In this document: positions 35,365-47,499 of the stretch, piece by piece | Layout of the letters: every line of letters starts with the position of its first letter | Position numbering within the stretch: the stretch's first letter is position 1 | From: Dryocosmus kuriphilus | Lineage: Eukaryota > Arthropoda > Insecta > Hymenoptera > Cynipidae | NCBI GenBank assembly: GCA_038277395.1 | Contig: CM076196.1 | Coordinates: 82,029,786-82,093,785, forward strand | Direction: 5' to 3' | Length of the DNA: 64,000 bases | Made by a program: the position numbers and the translations under genes | The notes under the pieces: model-generated | Databases searched by the model: none | The model's input: only the letters and a program-made list of their open reading frames with translations | What the model was told of the DNA's origin: nothing

Positions 35365-35907
35365 GGGGGCGTCCATTAATTACGTGAGGCCTTTAAGGGG
35401 GTGAGGGGGTCGAGCCAAATCTCATCTAATCTTACTTGGGGGGGGGGGGGGGGGGGGGGGGTCTCGGCGAATATCACGTAATTTTTCCCCCTCAAGAAAC
35501 CGAGTAAAATTGAGAGAAAATTGGGTTAAATTAAGTAAAATATGTTTATTCACTACAATATGGCCAAATCTTACACAATAATATTTATTGTGATTTTGCG
35601 ACTGCTGCAAAGTTGCACAGTGGTTCTTTGAAAACGCGCCAACACTGTGATTTTAGCCTACTTTCTAAGCAATCTTAAATACTAGTCTCAACTAGTCAAA
35701 TAAAAATAATAAGCAAATTATTGTTGTTTTTTTTCGTTTAGAATAAATCCAACGCATTTACACTAGAAACATACATTTTAAAAAAAAATCTCACGTGAGA
35801 TTGGGGGTTGGGGGAGGGGGTGGAGCCAAATTTGACGGAATCTCACCAGAGGGTTAGGAGGGTCGGAAAATCGCCAAAAACGCCTCACGTAATTAATGGA
35901 CGTCCCC
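35365..35907. mobile_element. MITE-like element with GGGG-CGTCC termini
   Basis: The left end GGCGTCCATTAATTACGTGA is mirrored at the right by TCACGTAATTAATGGACGTC. Inner blocks GGAGCCAAAT and TCGAGCCAAATCTC also correspond, in direct orientation. It contains a G run of about 24 bases at 35438-35461. There is no coding capacity. The target duplication was not clear, so the superfamily is unassigned. Confidence 0.8.
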
Positions 35908-36786
35908 AAATTTAAGTTTCTTACAATTTTTTGAGAGAAGCCAAATTCGTACCAATATTTTCTTGATTTAATACTAATTTTTTCCCCTGTACATAAATGA
36001 AAAAGTCCAAAAAATTCAAATTAGTAATGTTTGACTAATAGTTATTCAAATTTATACCAAATCATTTTTTGAAGGACTTTCTTCTATCCGATTTAATTAC
36101 AGTTTCTAATTCAGACTCTGTTTGATCGATAATTTCAGTAAACTACTAAGCACTTAATTTTCCACTTTAATGAAACGGTTACTAATTTTGATTAAGATAA
36201 ACAAAATTCTAAAGTTTTCAAAATGTGACAAAATATTAATATAGTATTCCTTTCAAAATAAAAAATCTTATATTTTCAGGATGTTTTAAATGATTTAAAA
36301 AGTCAAGAAAAATGTACTGCTTGTTAATTGTAATTCATTTTTTAAGAATTATTAAAGCTTATTACTTGAGAAAAAAAATATGTAGCTCAGCTGAAAGTAA
36401 GTGTGTTTTTAATACCAGTTAATTGAATTTTTGTGTTTTTACAATCTCAGTAGAAAAAACCTACAATTCTAATCCAATCCTCATGATCAAAGGGTTATTT
36501 TATTCTTAGAAAGATTCTTTACATCTGTTTGGTGGATTTTTAAATTAATATTAGAATTTACTTAGAAAATAATATATTTGTCTGCAAAAATAATAACTGT
36601 ACGTGATAAATAAGAAAAATTTGCATAAACATCAACCAAAGAGAGTTTTACAAAATCTTTTGAAGAATAAAATCAGGTATTGATTAAGGACCTCTGATTT
36701 ATGCGAAACGCAAAATGTCTTAGAATAAAATATAATTCAGAAATTTCACGTTTTATGAAATTTTGTTAAATTATTCATTGGAATGA
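35908..36786. other. Intergenic, no gene seen
   Basis: Apart from the outer palindrome word near 35947, nothing was recognised. Confidence 0.4.
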
Positions 36787-37140
36787 ATAGAATTGTAAAA
36801 TTCTCAACTTTATAATAATATTTATAACCTGCATATACATTATATATCTGCGTGCGCGTGCGTGTACGTGTGTGTGTGTGGAGCATTGTAGCATTTATCG
36901 GCAGTAATTGAAGAATAAGTACATAAATCCAAATAACTTTTGTTAAATAAACAATTTGAACCTAAAAAAGTTTTTTCTAAAGAACTTAGATTTCTGCTCA
37001 ATAGAATAATTTTAAATGAATTTTTTACATATAGTAAAATTCTCAACTTTATAATAATATTTATAACCTGCATATACATTATATATCTGCAATTTGGAGA
37101 CGCGCGTGCGTGTACGTGTATGTGTGGAGCACACTTTTTG
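36787..37140 (+). repeat. Direct duplication with CG/TG-rich microsatellite
   Basis: GTAAAATTCTCAACTTTATA followed by ATAATATTTATAACCTGCAT and ATACATTATATATCTGC occurs at 36795 and again at 37034, an offset of about 239 bases. Each is followed by a CGTGCGTGTACGTGT tract and GTGTGGAGCA. It is a tandem duplication; the frames across it are not genes. Confidence 0.8.
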
Positions 37141-37296
37141 TGACCACAATTTTGGACCGTAAAACAAAAATATTTTTCGATTTCCTTCGAATGTGGGTCA
37201 CAATAAAGCCCTTCGCGTGTAGAGGTGCAATGAAAAATAATAAGAAAAAAAGTACAAAGCAGGATTTTAATAATGAGTGTTTGAAAAGTATAAGAA

Positions 37297-38494
37297 AAAA
37301 TCTGTCGCGCGCTTCGCGCGAAGTATGAGGACGCTTGGGGCGCGCGTCGGTTGGCACTCGCGCTTCGCGCTCGATAGATCATTCACCTCGCGCTACGCGC
37401 TCGGTGTTTATGGATCGTAGAAACCTTTAAATTAAAAATTACAAAAGAAATTATTTTACTTAAGGCTCTATCGCCCTTAAGGAATACATTCTCATCATGA
37501 CACTCGCGCTTCGCGCTCGATAATTACGTTTTTTGAAAACACATTGTAGATTCGTAAAGTTTTTTAATGATTTTCCAAATTTTTACAATACAGGATTTGG
37601 ATTCTTAAAAATAAAACGATGAGTCTTATAAATAAATTTTGTAGCTCTTTCCAAGGTGAACAAATTAATATTTTCTCATATCTTGCATAGTTTTGCTGAA
37701 AAGTGGTTTTTTTTATATTTCATAACATATTTCACAAATAACTCAAAAACTGCGCGTCTGCTCAAAAAAATGATAGAAACAAATTTGTATATCTTTTTGA
37801 GGTGAACAACTTTGTTTATTATCATTTTTTCGTATTTTGCATTGTTTGGCGATAAATTTGAAATTTTTTATTTTTAATAACATTTTATCGATTAAAACAA
37901 AAACCTTGCATTTGATCAAAAAATGGTTAAAACGAAATTTGTAGATCTTTTTGAATTGAACAACTTTATCATTTTTTTTTGTCTTGAATATTTTGGCGGG
38001 AAACCAGAGTTTTTAAATTTTAATAGCGTTTTCTTGATTAAAACAAAAACCGTTCATTTGATCAAAAAACGCTTGAGATAAAATTTGTAGATTCCTTTTC
38101 GATGAACAATGTTACTTTCTTACATTTTTTTTGTATCTCTCATAGTTTAGCTGGAAAATTGATTTTTTGATGTTGTGAAAACCGTTTTTGATGGATAAAA
38201 GCGCATAACCGTTTGTCAAAAATCGCTAGTTAACGATCTCGTCCTTTCTTTTTACCCCTTAAAGAAGTGTACCAAAGTGCAATCCAATCCGATTAGTCCT
38301 TCGAAAGTTACCGTGGGAACAAACTCCAACGACGACAACGACAACGACAACGACGACGATGATAACAGACAGACAGACACCGTCGTAAAAACCGTTTTTT
38401 CGGATTCAAGAGGTCTCAAACCGTGGAGATTTCATGAAATTCGCGAAAGTCAAATTTTACATAAATCTAATACCTTCTCTGATGAGAATATAAA
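37297..38494 (+). mobile_element. R-family repeat, copy g
   Basis: Full layout: CpG palindromes (37305-37410), GGCTCTATCGCCCTTAAGGA and an ATTCTCATCATGACACT word, four monomers starting near 37681, 37834, 37982 and 38135 (spacing about 150), a CAACGACAACGACGACGA tract near 38350, GACAGACACCGTCGT, and the end motif CTTCTCTGATGAGAATAT. An Asn-Asp-rich reading frame over the microsatellite is not a gene. Confidence 0.85.
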
Positions 38495-40365
38495 AAATAT
38501 TTTTAAAGTTTGTGCTGAGAACTCTCTTTGCTTTACATGCACACATATTATTCTCCAAAAAGCTACATGCAGCAATTTTTCATAAATGATGATTTTATAT
38601 GAAAAAAGGGAAAGAAGTGAAAATTAAATTGTTTAAACTGAATCCGAATCCGTTGAGTGCATTTGTGTAGAAAATACTCATTGATTTTTACAGTTTACCC
38701 TTCCTGTCTTTCACACTGTTTTCATTATATAAAATTTCTACATTTTATTCTTTAAATAATGTGCTAATTTAATAACTATATTGTAAGTACAGAGAGAGTT
38801 TTATTATCTCACTTTCCCTTCAGGTTTTTGAATTTTTTGTTTAAAATCGTGCATCTGATATTGATTAAATTTAAGTTTGTATTATCATTGTTTATTAAAC
38901 GAGGCAGTTTAAACTGTAAAGAAATGTTGAAAAGTTGTAATATCATATCTTTAAACTACCAAATTAAAAATCGCAAAAAAGCAGTTGAGTACAGGTTGCA
39001 AATCTGCTAATTGCTCTTAAGAAAGCGCCACGGGGGAAGTGGTTAAATAAGCGTCTTATTCACTTTTTTTACCCTTGGGCGATTCGGTACTTGAATGAGG
39101 ATCAGTTTGAAAAGCTTCGTTGTGCGTTGAGAGGAACAAGTCGAAAGGGCGGTGGCGTTAAAACAAAGCGAATCACGGGACGATCGAGGAAAAAAATAGG
39201 GTGCGTTCCCCGAAGGAGAAAAAAGTAAAAAAGGATGGTAGTTGGTTCACTTGGCACGAGAGACCAGTGCGTGTTGTTGATTGCACGACAATGAACTTTT
39301 TGCGGATCGAGCCAGGGGCAGACGGTATGGTAGTTAACGAGAAAAAAGACTTTTATTCACCACTATATGCAAAGTGGAATCCATTTTCCAATATCTTTTC
39401 TATTCACCAGAAATTCCACGTTATGCAGTGAACAAAATTTCTCGAAGATGAATATATATTTTTTCCAGGATAGTATATTTTACCATGTTGGCTGCAATTT
39501 ACATTTTCGTACACAGCTTGTATGAAATTAAAAGAGGAAGATAAAAATTGCGTTAAGTGTAGAGAGAATAAATGTGATTTAATTATGCATGACAAAAGGT
39601 TATTTGTGTTCGTCCCAACATAAGACAAAAACATATTGTGTCCTCAAAAATAAGCTGTGACAATTTTCTTCTTTTGTTGTTTGAAAAGAGTGTTACGGTA
39701 TGACGAAATGCAAAAATTATCTTCTCGTTTTTTTTTTTAGGAAAAATTTTTTTATGGTTCTTTATTAATTCGATTATAATAAGTTCTGCGTAGTTTAAAA
39801 TATTTTTCTAGTTAAATTTGAACAATTTAAAAAGTAAAGTGCATCAAGATTATACGATAATAATTTGGGTTTAAAATTTCTAAATTGCCTGAAAAATGTG
39901 AGAGTCTTAGAATCAACCATTTTATATTACATTTAAAGCAAATAAAAGACAACTATTCAAATTTTGACTTTCAAAATTGAAGAATATTGAATTAGAAATT
40001 TTCTTAATTTGAAATCTTCAAGTTTCAATAACAAATTGAAACATTAAACGTTTAAGTTTGAATTATTTTGTAATTGGAATAGTGAAATTTTGAGAATTAC
40101 GAATTGGAATGTTCTAAATATTGTATAAGTTCAAAATATTTCCATTTTAAATTAAACATATTCAAAATAAATATTAATAATTAACCAATTAGGGGAATGA
40201 TCCCTTATATACCTAAAACAGATATTTGAACTTTGAGAATAATATAAGCGATTTTGGTGCAGGAAACGATGAAGCAAGTAGTTTAATATCTTAGACTTGC
40301 TTTGTATATGACAAAAATGACATGGGAATTAATAAATATTTATATAATAATTTTTATCCAAGAAT
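38495..40365. other. Intergenic; unexplained GC-richer patch at 39020-39330
   Basis: Mostly featureless. Between 39020 and 39330 the base composition is richer in G and an open frame (39201-39431) encodes a lysine-rich start and FLRIEPGADGMVVNEKKDFY. I recognise no family. It could be an exon or chance. Confidence 0.3.
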
Positions 40366-40881
40366 AATGTATTATTGAAAGTGTTGCGGCCTTGTTGTTG
40401 GGTTTTTGCTGTTTATTTTTAAAAATTCATTGTCAAAATGTTTCGATTCAAATTTGAATCATATTCATGACATTTTTATAACATTTTAAAAGCAGTAGTA
40501 TAATAATCAAAATCAATGGAGCATTCCATATATTTTGTAGAGAACAGGCTTTATTCTGTGAAACCTAACGTTAGTGTTCATTTTGTTAAAGAAAAAGGCT
40601 TAGCCTCGTGGCTCTAGCAAAATTTTCTTTATTTTTTAACTTAAACACCTTTTTCTTTAACAAAATTAACACTAACGTTAGGTTACACAGAATAAAGCCT
40701 GTTCTCTACAAAATATATGGAATGCTCCATTGATTTTGATTATTATACTACTGCTTTTAAAATGTTATAAAAATGTCATGAATATGATTCAAATTTGAAT
40801 CGAAACATGTTGACAATGAATTTTTAAAAATAAACAACAAAAAACCCAACAAAGGCCGCAACACTTTCAATTATACATTAA
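40366..40881. mobile_element. Near-perfect hairpin element, family F2 copy 1
   Basis: Arms of about 230 bases are almost exact reverse complements. Left words GAAAGTGTTGCGGCC, CAAATTTGAATCATATTCAT and AACGTTAGTGTTCATT are each mirrored on the right. The loop of about 60 bases holds GGCTTAGCCTCGTGGC. ATTAATAAATATTT occurs just outside both sides, possibly a target duplication. A related copy is at 51028. Arms this similar imply youth or ongoing correction between arms. Confidence 0.85.
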
Positions 40882-43136
40882 TAAATATTTTATTATTAGT
40901 TATTCTATAATGTGGCGCAGTACTTATTTGTCTTATAATAGCAAACGAAAAATGACTTTTTACTAGTATAGAAGAACAAATTTTAGTAAAATTAGGTGTA
41001 AAAAAATGTTTTTAATGTTGCAATTAATATTGTGTATATTTCAAAGCTTTTCGTAAAACTTCTTTCAAAAAGATTACGTCGTGAGATTATGATGTGATTA
41101 CAAATGTATAATAATAGTACACTATCAAAAAATGCATTGTATTAAGAATTTTTTGATATTAATAAAAATTTACTATTATTTAGGTATGTATTTCTATAAA
41201 TACTTATACGTGTACTAAATATCGTGCGCCACATGTGCATAGTGCATGAGTAAACACATTTTATGGCATATTTAATTAATTTTACTCATGGATAAGATAT
41301 TAAAGTATCCGCAGGACTTCAGAGTACAGATTAGACAAGCGTTTTTTTAAGTTTACAGCAAAATAGTTTATTTTCCATTACTTTTGTCCCACTTTAATGT
41401 TAACTACAAAGTGTCAAAAAATAACTTGACTACACTTGTTGGAATAAATATTAAACGATGACTTTAAATGCTGGAATTTCTTTATCAGTTATCTTATCAC
41501 TTAATACATAAATAAATTCAATCCGGTTTGCACCTTTCTTTTAGAATGCGTCAATTTCTTTAAAATACGGGTGCACCAAGTTAGGTTCTGCGCCACATTT
41601 GAGACCGGTCCCCTACTTATGGACAGTGGACGAAATAAAACTGAGCAATCTCAAATCTCAAATATTGAAATTGTATAATTTTAAATTAAAATATTAAAAA
41701 TAAACAGTGACAAACTTATGAGTATATTTAATTTAAATAAATGAGGGAATTTGAACAACCTTTTCAAAATTGAACCGGTTGAATATTTGAGAAACGCTAA
41801 AAATTCAATTTCTAAAGTTTAACATTCTAATACGTTGATGTTATTAAAAATTAAATTACGAGGAGAGTTTAAATAAACATCGTTTAATTTAAATTTGAAA
41901 ATTGCACAATTTAACAAAAAATTGTTTGGAATTTATGAACTTAAATTTTGAAGCTATCGAAATAATTCAAAATTATAAATTTGATAAATTTATAAATTAT
42001 ATCCAACATTTGATGGCTACATAATTTAATAATAATTTAACAAACATGTAAAGTACCTAATAAACTTAAAACAGTTACTCGTAATAACAAAATGAAACCA
42101 CTGTCAAAATTGTGCAAATTTTCTAATCCGGAAGAGTTCAACTTTGAAAAATTTAAATTTTAAACTTTGAAAATTGACAAATTTAGTATATTTAAAAATA
42201 TTTACCCCTTGTTGCATAATATTTAAATGTCAAAACAAAAAATATATTTTTAGATAGGTCTTTTGAAAAAGTGGATCGAAAATGTTCAAAGGAAAGGCTG
42301 ACATTGTGGACCTCGTGTAGGACCAACGCACAGCTGCAAATTCTTTTGAGGGGTAGAAAACTAGCTAGCATCCCTGAGGGGGGTTTCTAATATTTATTTC
42401 GCATTAGAGTGAGGTCAGGGTCCAAATGTCGGCACTTTCTAGTCCGAATAGGTCCGAACGATAAATGAAGCACGAGCCTCGGGTCCGGAAGTACAATAAA
42501 GTTGGCGTCACACTCTACGGTACACTAAACTCACAATGCCGATCATTTCTCAAAGAGAGAATCGCAGAATGGAACATGAAAGTCGCTCATGTTTTATCGA
42601 AATTTCGTGGAAACGACACGGACGAATATCGCTTTATGCGTTCACCTCAAAAGACAAAATATACCAATACCATTCCTTTTCATTCTATCAATTGCTCCAC
42701 AATCCATCTCGAATGATTTGTGTCATCTTGTGAGCCATTTCTTCCAACAATGATCCTTTGCCAATAATCCTATATCATATCTCGTAAAACATTCTTTGAC
42801 AACACTATCTCTTTTGTATTGAATGAAAGATTAGATTTCAAATTACACCCTTACTCTTTGTAATCTTAATAAATTGCAAATGTTTTAATTTTTAATCTTT
42901 TAATTATTCAATTTTGAAAGGTTAATTCACTTTATAATTGCTAACATACTTTTAACACTTTATGTTTATGGTGTTCTTCGTTTCAAACACGAAATCTGTA
43001 CGTGCATAAAATTTAAATTTTTTCCGCACACTTGGTGATGAGACTTCTAATTTGACCAAATTTTAGAAAACACTTTCTATGTTTAACATCAAAAAGAGGG
43101 TCAATAAATTCATGATGAAAATGTAGGAAAAATAAA
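40882..43136. other. Intergenic, no gene seen
   Basis: AT-rich DNA. At 42280-42720 composition is more balanced, with a short frame (42465-42716) of no recognised family. No splice pattern could be assigned. Confidence 0.35.
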
Positions 43137-43431
43137 ATTGTAAGATTTACAGTTTGAATGTACGAAGCCGCAATTTCAGCAAACCAGACGAGAAATTTTA
43201 CAGTTTACAATTTCGCTTACAGTATAGAAAGGTAGATTTTACGGTTTTTATATTTTCCTTTGAAGTTTAAACTGTACTTAAACCTTGGATAGTTGAAAAC
43301 TGTTAAGAGAATATAAAAATGGTAAACTCTACCTTTTTAGACCGTAAGCGAAATTATAAACGGTAAAATTTCTCGTCTGGTTTGATGAACGTGGCTTCGT
43401 ACATCGAAGCTGTAAATCTTACAATTTACTT
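43137..43431. repeat. Inverted-repeat element
   Basis: Left words GTAAGATTTACAG, GTACGAAGCC, AGACGAGAAATTTTAC and TTTCGCTTAC are mirrored at the right as CTGTAAATCTTAC, GGCTTCGTAC, GTAAAATTTCTCGTCT and GTAAGCGAAA. The arms are about 120 bases. It is MITE-like with no coding content. Confidence 0.8.
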
Positions 43432-44517
43432 TTTTCGGTGCTGGCGACGTTTCGGATAGGAATTTATTCTGAAGCAATCCGAAAAATATTTCAATCTTGT
43501 TCGATGTCAATTGGTTAAAAAATAATCCTACTCGATCCGAGTTATTCCGAGTCAATATAAACCAGTCACTGAGAAAACGATTTTCTTGATTCAAAAAACA
43601 ACATTTGTTAGAACGAATTTTATTTATTCAACACACATTCTTTATTTCAATTAACAAAACATTCATTTAATTTCAATATATGAAACATTTCAAAGTCATT
43701 AAATAAAACAAATTATTTGTTTTGCATGATTTGTTTGATTTAAATAAACGATTTTATTAAGTCAAACGACAATTTTGCTTAAAAGTCTTATATTTGAATT
43801 AAAGAAATTATTTGTTTGATTCAAACAATTAATAGTACTTCGTGTATCCGCGTCAGTGTCGGGGCGCTGCGGGCAGCATTTAGTTTCAGACGTTTCAAAA
43901 TGGTGTTTGAATTCTTATATCAGCCTAGGTGCTCCAAATCTAAAGTTGGAATGTTTTAATATATTATTATTGATCGCTACTGAAAAATGTAAAATTTTAC
44001 TATAAGAAATTTACTGGAAACCTGGGATCTACTCAGTGACTTGATCGAAAAATTTGAAGGTAATTTATTTTCGCCCAGTTTTCTCCCTATACTCTTAAAA
44101 TTTTTTATTGAAAAATCTTCGAAGAAATCTTCGTGTTACTTTCACGCAGAACTTAATCGTGGAAATCCTCGAGAATTTTCAAATTCATCGACGAAATCCG
44201 TGAGTATCAATTGGCTGAAATAAGATTTTGTTTAGAATTCTAAAAATTCTTAGAGTGTCACTTAACGTACAGCAGCGCTTTTTTTTAAGAAAAACATTGC
44301 ACTATATTGATTAAGGTTCGTCCATATTTTTCGTTATTTTTGGTTTTCCACAATTTTCCGGCATAGATTAGAATGGTTAGATATAATTTTCCGGCAGCCA
44401 ATGTATTTATTATTATTACTTAAATAAATAATAGTCAAGCATACATTTTCTGAACAACCGCTTTAAAGGAATTTTGATATTGAAACAAACAAATAATTAT
44501 ACTGAATGGAACAAATT
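43432..44517. other. Intergenic, no gene seen
   Basis: Repeated GATTCAAA-type and TTTGTTTGA words occur at 43700-43840, and the small repeat related to 1151-1284 is at about 44150-44220. Confidence 0.4.
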
Positions 44518-44680
44518 CTTGTTTTGAATCAAAATTAAAGTAAAGACATGAGAATGACAATTTGATAAGTATCATTTGAAGTTGGCACCTAAATAACAAA
44601 TAGAAGGATGCGATTTAGGTGCCAGCTTCAAATGGTCCTTATCCAGTTGTTATTCTCATGTCTTCAAGTTTATTTAATTT
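44518..44680. repeat. Short hairpin
   Basis: AAGACATGAGAATGACAA and TTGAAGTTGGCACCTAAAT on the left pair with TTGTTATTCTCATGTCTT and ATTTAGGTGCCAGCTTCAA on the right. The total is about 160 bases. Confidence 0.75.
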
Positions 44681-45071
44681 GAACAAAATCTGCAGTTCGC
44701 TTAACAACAAAAAATCGTTAACTTAAATAAGAGGTTTATTTGATTCAAACAAAATATTTATTTGAATCAAGCATATATGGTCAACAAAAAATTTGTTTAA
44801 GGCTGTTGGAACAGGTGTCAAAAAACTGTGATGTCGCTCAAATGTCCATCTCGCTTCGAACTTCCTGGATTAAAATTTTAAAAAGGCACTTGCAAAGTTT
44901 TTTTGCAACACAAAATGGGTTTCATGGTGGCAGGAGTTGGGGTAACTAGATAGTTTTCCGAGAAAAGTAAGAATATCTGTGCTAAATTACGAGAGTAGAA
45001 TAAGGGGAAGTAGAAAAAGTCTGACAATGGTAGAAGGAGAAAGCAATACTTACAACCTGTAAACGATTATG

Positions 45072-45287
45072 TTAAGGATTGCAACTGCACTCGCGGCAAG
45101 GCAACACTTTCTTCTTTTCAGCGCATTTCCGATATTGCGTATAACAACCATATTCGATGTGAAAATCAGTAAAAATACAAAAAATTGTATGTAAAACGTG
45201 GGGATACGAATATGTAAGAGATGACAGTTCGTCGCGCCAACATGATTTTTCTATTACGACGGTGGGAATTTCAAATTTTAATAACAA
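45072..45287 (-). CDS. Short cysteine-rich frame in the left arm of the foldback
   Basis: The 71-residue frame ends HIEYGCYTQYRKCAEKKK followed by VLPCRECSCNP. The inverted right arm encodes on the plus strand (about 46985-47155) a clear relative: SYPHVLHTIIWIF, then EYGCCIQNRKCAEKNK and VLPCREC. Spacing C-x6-C-x8-C-x2-C is kept in both. Preservation of frame and cysteines between arms suggests an ancestral coding exon, perhaps a zinc-binding tail of an element protein. I do not recognise the family; the methionine start is arbitrary and this may be only an exon. Confidence 0.35.
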   Translation of the reverse strand: MLLKFEIPTVVIEKSCWRDELSSLTYSYPHVLHTIFCIFTDFHIEYGCYTQYRKCAEKKKVLPCRECSCNP

Positions 45288-45547
45288 TTCAAAGTTTTTT
45301 TTGTTTATTTACAAGTGTAGATGATTGTGAAATATAATTATATGGTGTAAATATTAATTTTATATTGTAAGTGTCTGAGTAGAAGTAATATTAGAAGACT
45401 TATTAGATGGAAACTGATATACCTCAGACAAATTTTTAAAGTATTCAGAGGAGTTGAAAAGCAGAAATCTACTTTATCAGAACTCATGATACCCTTTCGC
45501 GATTTTTTTGAATAAAATCCGAAATATAAAATTTTTCTAAAAAATCA

Positions 45548-45618
45548 CTGTGGATCGGATTTGAACCGGCAACCTTCTCATTTCCGGTGAGACGCACTAC
45601 CAATTGAGCCACCACGGA
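45548..45618 (-). pseudogene. tRNA-like sequence, GGA in anticodon position
   Basis: On the minus strand TCCGTGGTGGCTCAATTGGT gives an A-box-like D-arm, TCTCACCGGAAATGAGA a perfect 5 bp anticodon stem with loop CCGGAAA, and GCCGGTTCAAATCCGAT a T-arm with B-box. Position 33 is C instead of T, the acceptor stem has mismatches, and a tRNA-Ser would need a long variable arm, which is missing. It is therefore read as tRNA-derived and not functional. It lies in an insertion within the 44745-47480 foldback. Confidence 0.6.
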
Positions 45619-45668
45619 CCAACAGTGACATTTTTAGAACCTGTATTTACACGATCTTAATGGAGCGA

Positions 45669-45795
45669 TTCACGAAGGCTATATTTCGTCAATGCACATA
45701 TAATCATTATTTATGATTTAAACATGGTAAGAAATCTTACTATATTTAAATCATAAATAATGATTATATATTGACGAAATATATAGCCTTCGTGA
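45669..45795. repeat. Strong hairpin of about 127 bases
   Basis: TTCACGAAGGCTATATTTCG and AATCATTATTTATGATTTAA on the left pair with TTAAATCATAAATAATGATT and CGAAATATATAGCCTTCGTG on the right. The loop is under 20 bases. It is close to the tRNA-like sequence and in the same insertion. Confidence 0.85.
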
Positions 45796-46036
45796 ATTTG
45801 ATATTCTTATCTTGTGCGGAAGTAATGAAAAAGTACCACTTTGAAGTATTGTTCATTATTGAATCAATTATTTATCTCATCATAAAGGTGGGCATTGTTT
45901 ACTTTAAGAGTTGATCATAATTCAGGAATTACCCTGAAAATTAATTATTGACTCGCAGTTATATATACTTTTGTAAAGTACAATGACAGAAAAGACGCAT
46001 CACGTAGAATTGTGTAAATATAACGTAAGTATTGAA

Positions 46037-46758
46037 GAGCGATCATCAAATGTACACCGTACGATTGAGAACATGTACTTTTCACAGCAGGTGTGAAAAA
46101 AAACACATTTTTGACGCAAGAAAAGTGTGGTCATTGTAATTTTTGACAGTATGAATGTTCGTTCTGCTGTTGAAAGTATAACTTTTGGCACAAGAAAAGG
46201 GTGGCTGTTGGAACTTTCAACAGCAAAACACGAAATACAAAAACTTATGATGTTAATCATCATTATCTTGCATCAAAAGTCGTACTTTTGACAACAGCTA
46301 GTTTCCGAAAGTACAAAATTTAACAACAATGATTAACACAATGCTGCTAAAAGTTTCATGATCTACTCCTGATGAAACTTATTAAAATTGTGTACTGGAA
46401 AGGGGGTTGACTGTGTTGTAGATCATGAAACTTTTAACAGCATTGTGTTAATCGTTGCTGTTAAAGTTTGTACTTTCGGAAACTGGCTGTTGTCAAAAGT
46501 ACGATTTTTGACGCAAGATGATAATGACTGTTAAAATGTTTAACATCAAAAGTTTTTGTATTTTGTGTTTTGCTGTTCAAAGTGCCAGCAGCCACCCTTT
46601 TCTTGCGTCAAAAGTTGTACTTTTTTAACAGCAGAGCGAACATTCATACTGCCAAAATTTCAACAACCACACTTTTCTTGCTTCAAAAATGGGTTTTTTC
46701 GCATTTGCTGTGAAAAGTACATGTTTTCAATCGTACGGTGTACATTTGGTCCACTTTT
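46037..46758. mobile_element. Foldback element, family F1 copy 3
   Basis: The same arms as copies 1 and 2 (GAGCGATCATCAAATGTACA on the left and ACGGTGTACATTTGG on the right), but about 70 bases longer. The target duplication is no longer visible. It is nested in the 2.7 kb foldback, interrupting its central spacer. Confidence 0.8.
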
Positions 46759-47499
46759 ATGAGAATATAAATAATTTGATTCAATATGTTGAACAATACT
46801 TCAACGCGGTAGTTTTTCATTACTTCCGCACAAGATAACAATATTAAATTGACATTTACACCATAAAATTGTATTTCCCAACCATCTGGACTTGTAAATA
46901 AACAAAACAAAAGCTTCACATTTTTATTCGAATTGGAAATTCCTGCCGTCGCATCGTCAAGCATACGGTTGCGATTTTGCGAAAGCGACATTGCGCGACG
47001 AACATTCGTACCCCCACGTATTGCATACAATTATTTGGATTTTTAATGATTTTCATATGGAATACGGTTGTTGTATACAAAATCGGAAATGCGCTGAAAA
47101 GAACAAAGTGCTGCCTTGCCGCGAGTGTCCTGTCCCTATAACATAATCATTAGGTTGCAAGTATTGCTTTCTCCTTCTGCCATTGTCAGCCTTTTTCTAC
47201 TTACCCTTATTCCACTTTCGTATTTTAGCACAGATATTCTTATTTTTCCCGAAAAAATATCTAGCTACCGCAACTTCTACCACCGTGGAACCCCTTCTGG
47301 GTTGCAAAAAACTTTGCAAAGTGCCTTTTTAAAATTGTAATTCATGAAGTTCGAAACGAGATGGACATTTGAGCCGCATCACACTTCTTAGAATTTTTTT
47401 GACACTTGTTCCAATAGTCTTAAATCAAATATACATATGTTTCACTATAACAAAGAAATAATATGTTTGGTTCAAATATAATATGTTTAATTCAAACAA

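Larger units (their letters stand above)
44745..47480. mobile_element. 2.7 kb foldback element with nested insertions
   Basis: The left arm 44745-45365 and its continuation 45803-45890 pair with 46775-47480. Examples are AAATGTCCATCTCG with CGAGATGGACATTT, AGAATATCTGTGCTAAA with TTTAGCACAGATATTCT, and TCTTGTGCGGAAGTAATGAA with TTCATTACTTCCGCACAAGA. Two blocks without a partner, 45365-45800 and 46037-46758, are later insertions (tRNA-like plus hairpin; F1 copy 3). Both arms keep a similar short cysteine-rich reading frame. No transposase is recognised. Confidence 0.75.

Noticed and set aside
36840..37382. 180-residue minus-strand frame
   Set aside because: It spans the CG/TG microsatellite duplication and the CpG end of R copy g, with no domain.
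45548..45618. Functional tRNA-Ser(GGA)
   Set aside because: It lacks the long variable arm of serine tRNAs, has C at position 33 and acceptor mismatches.
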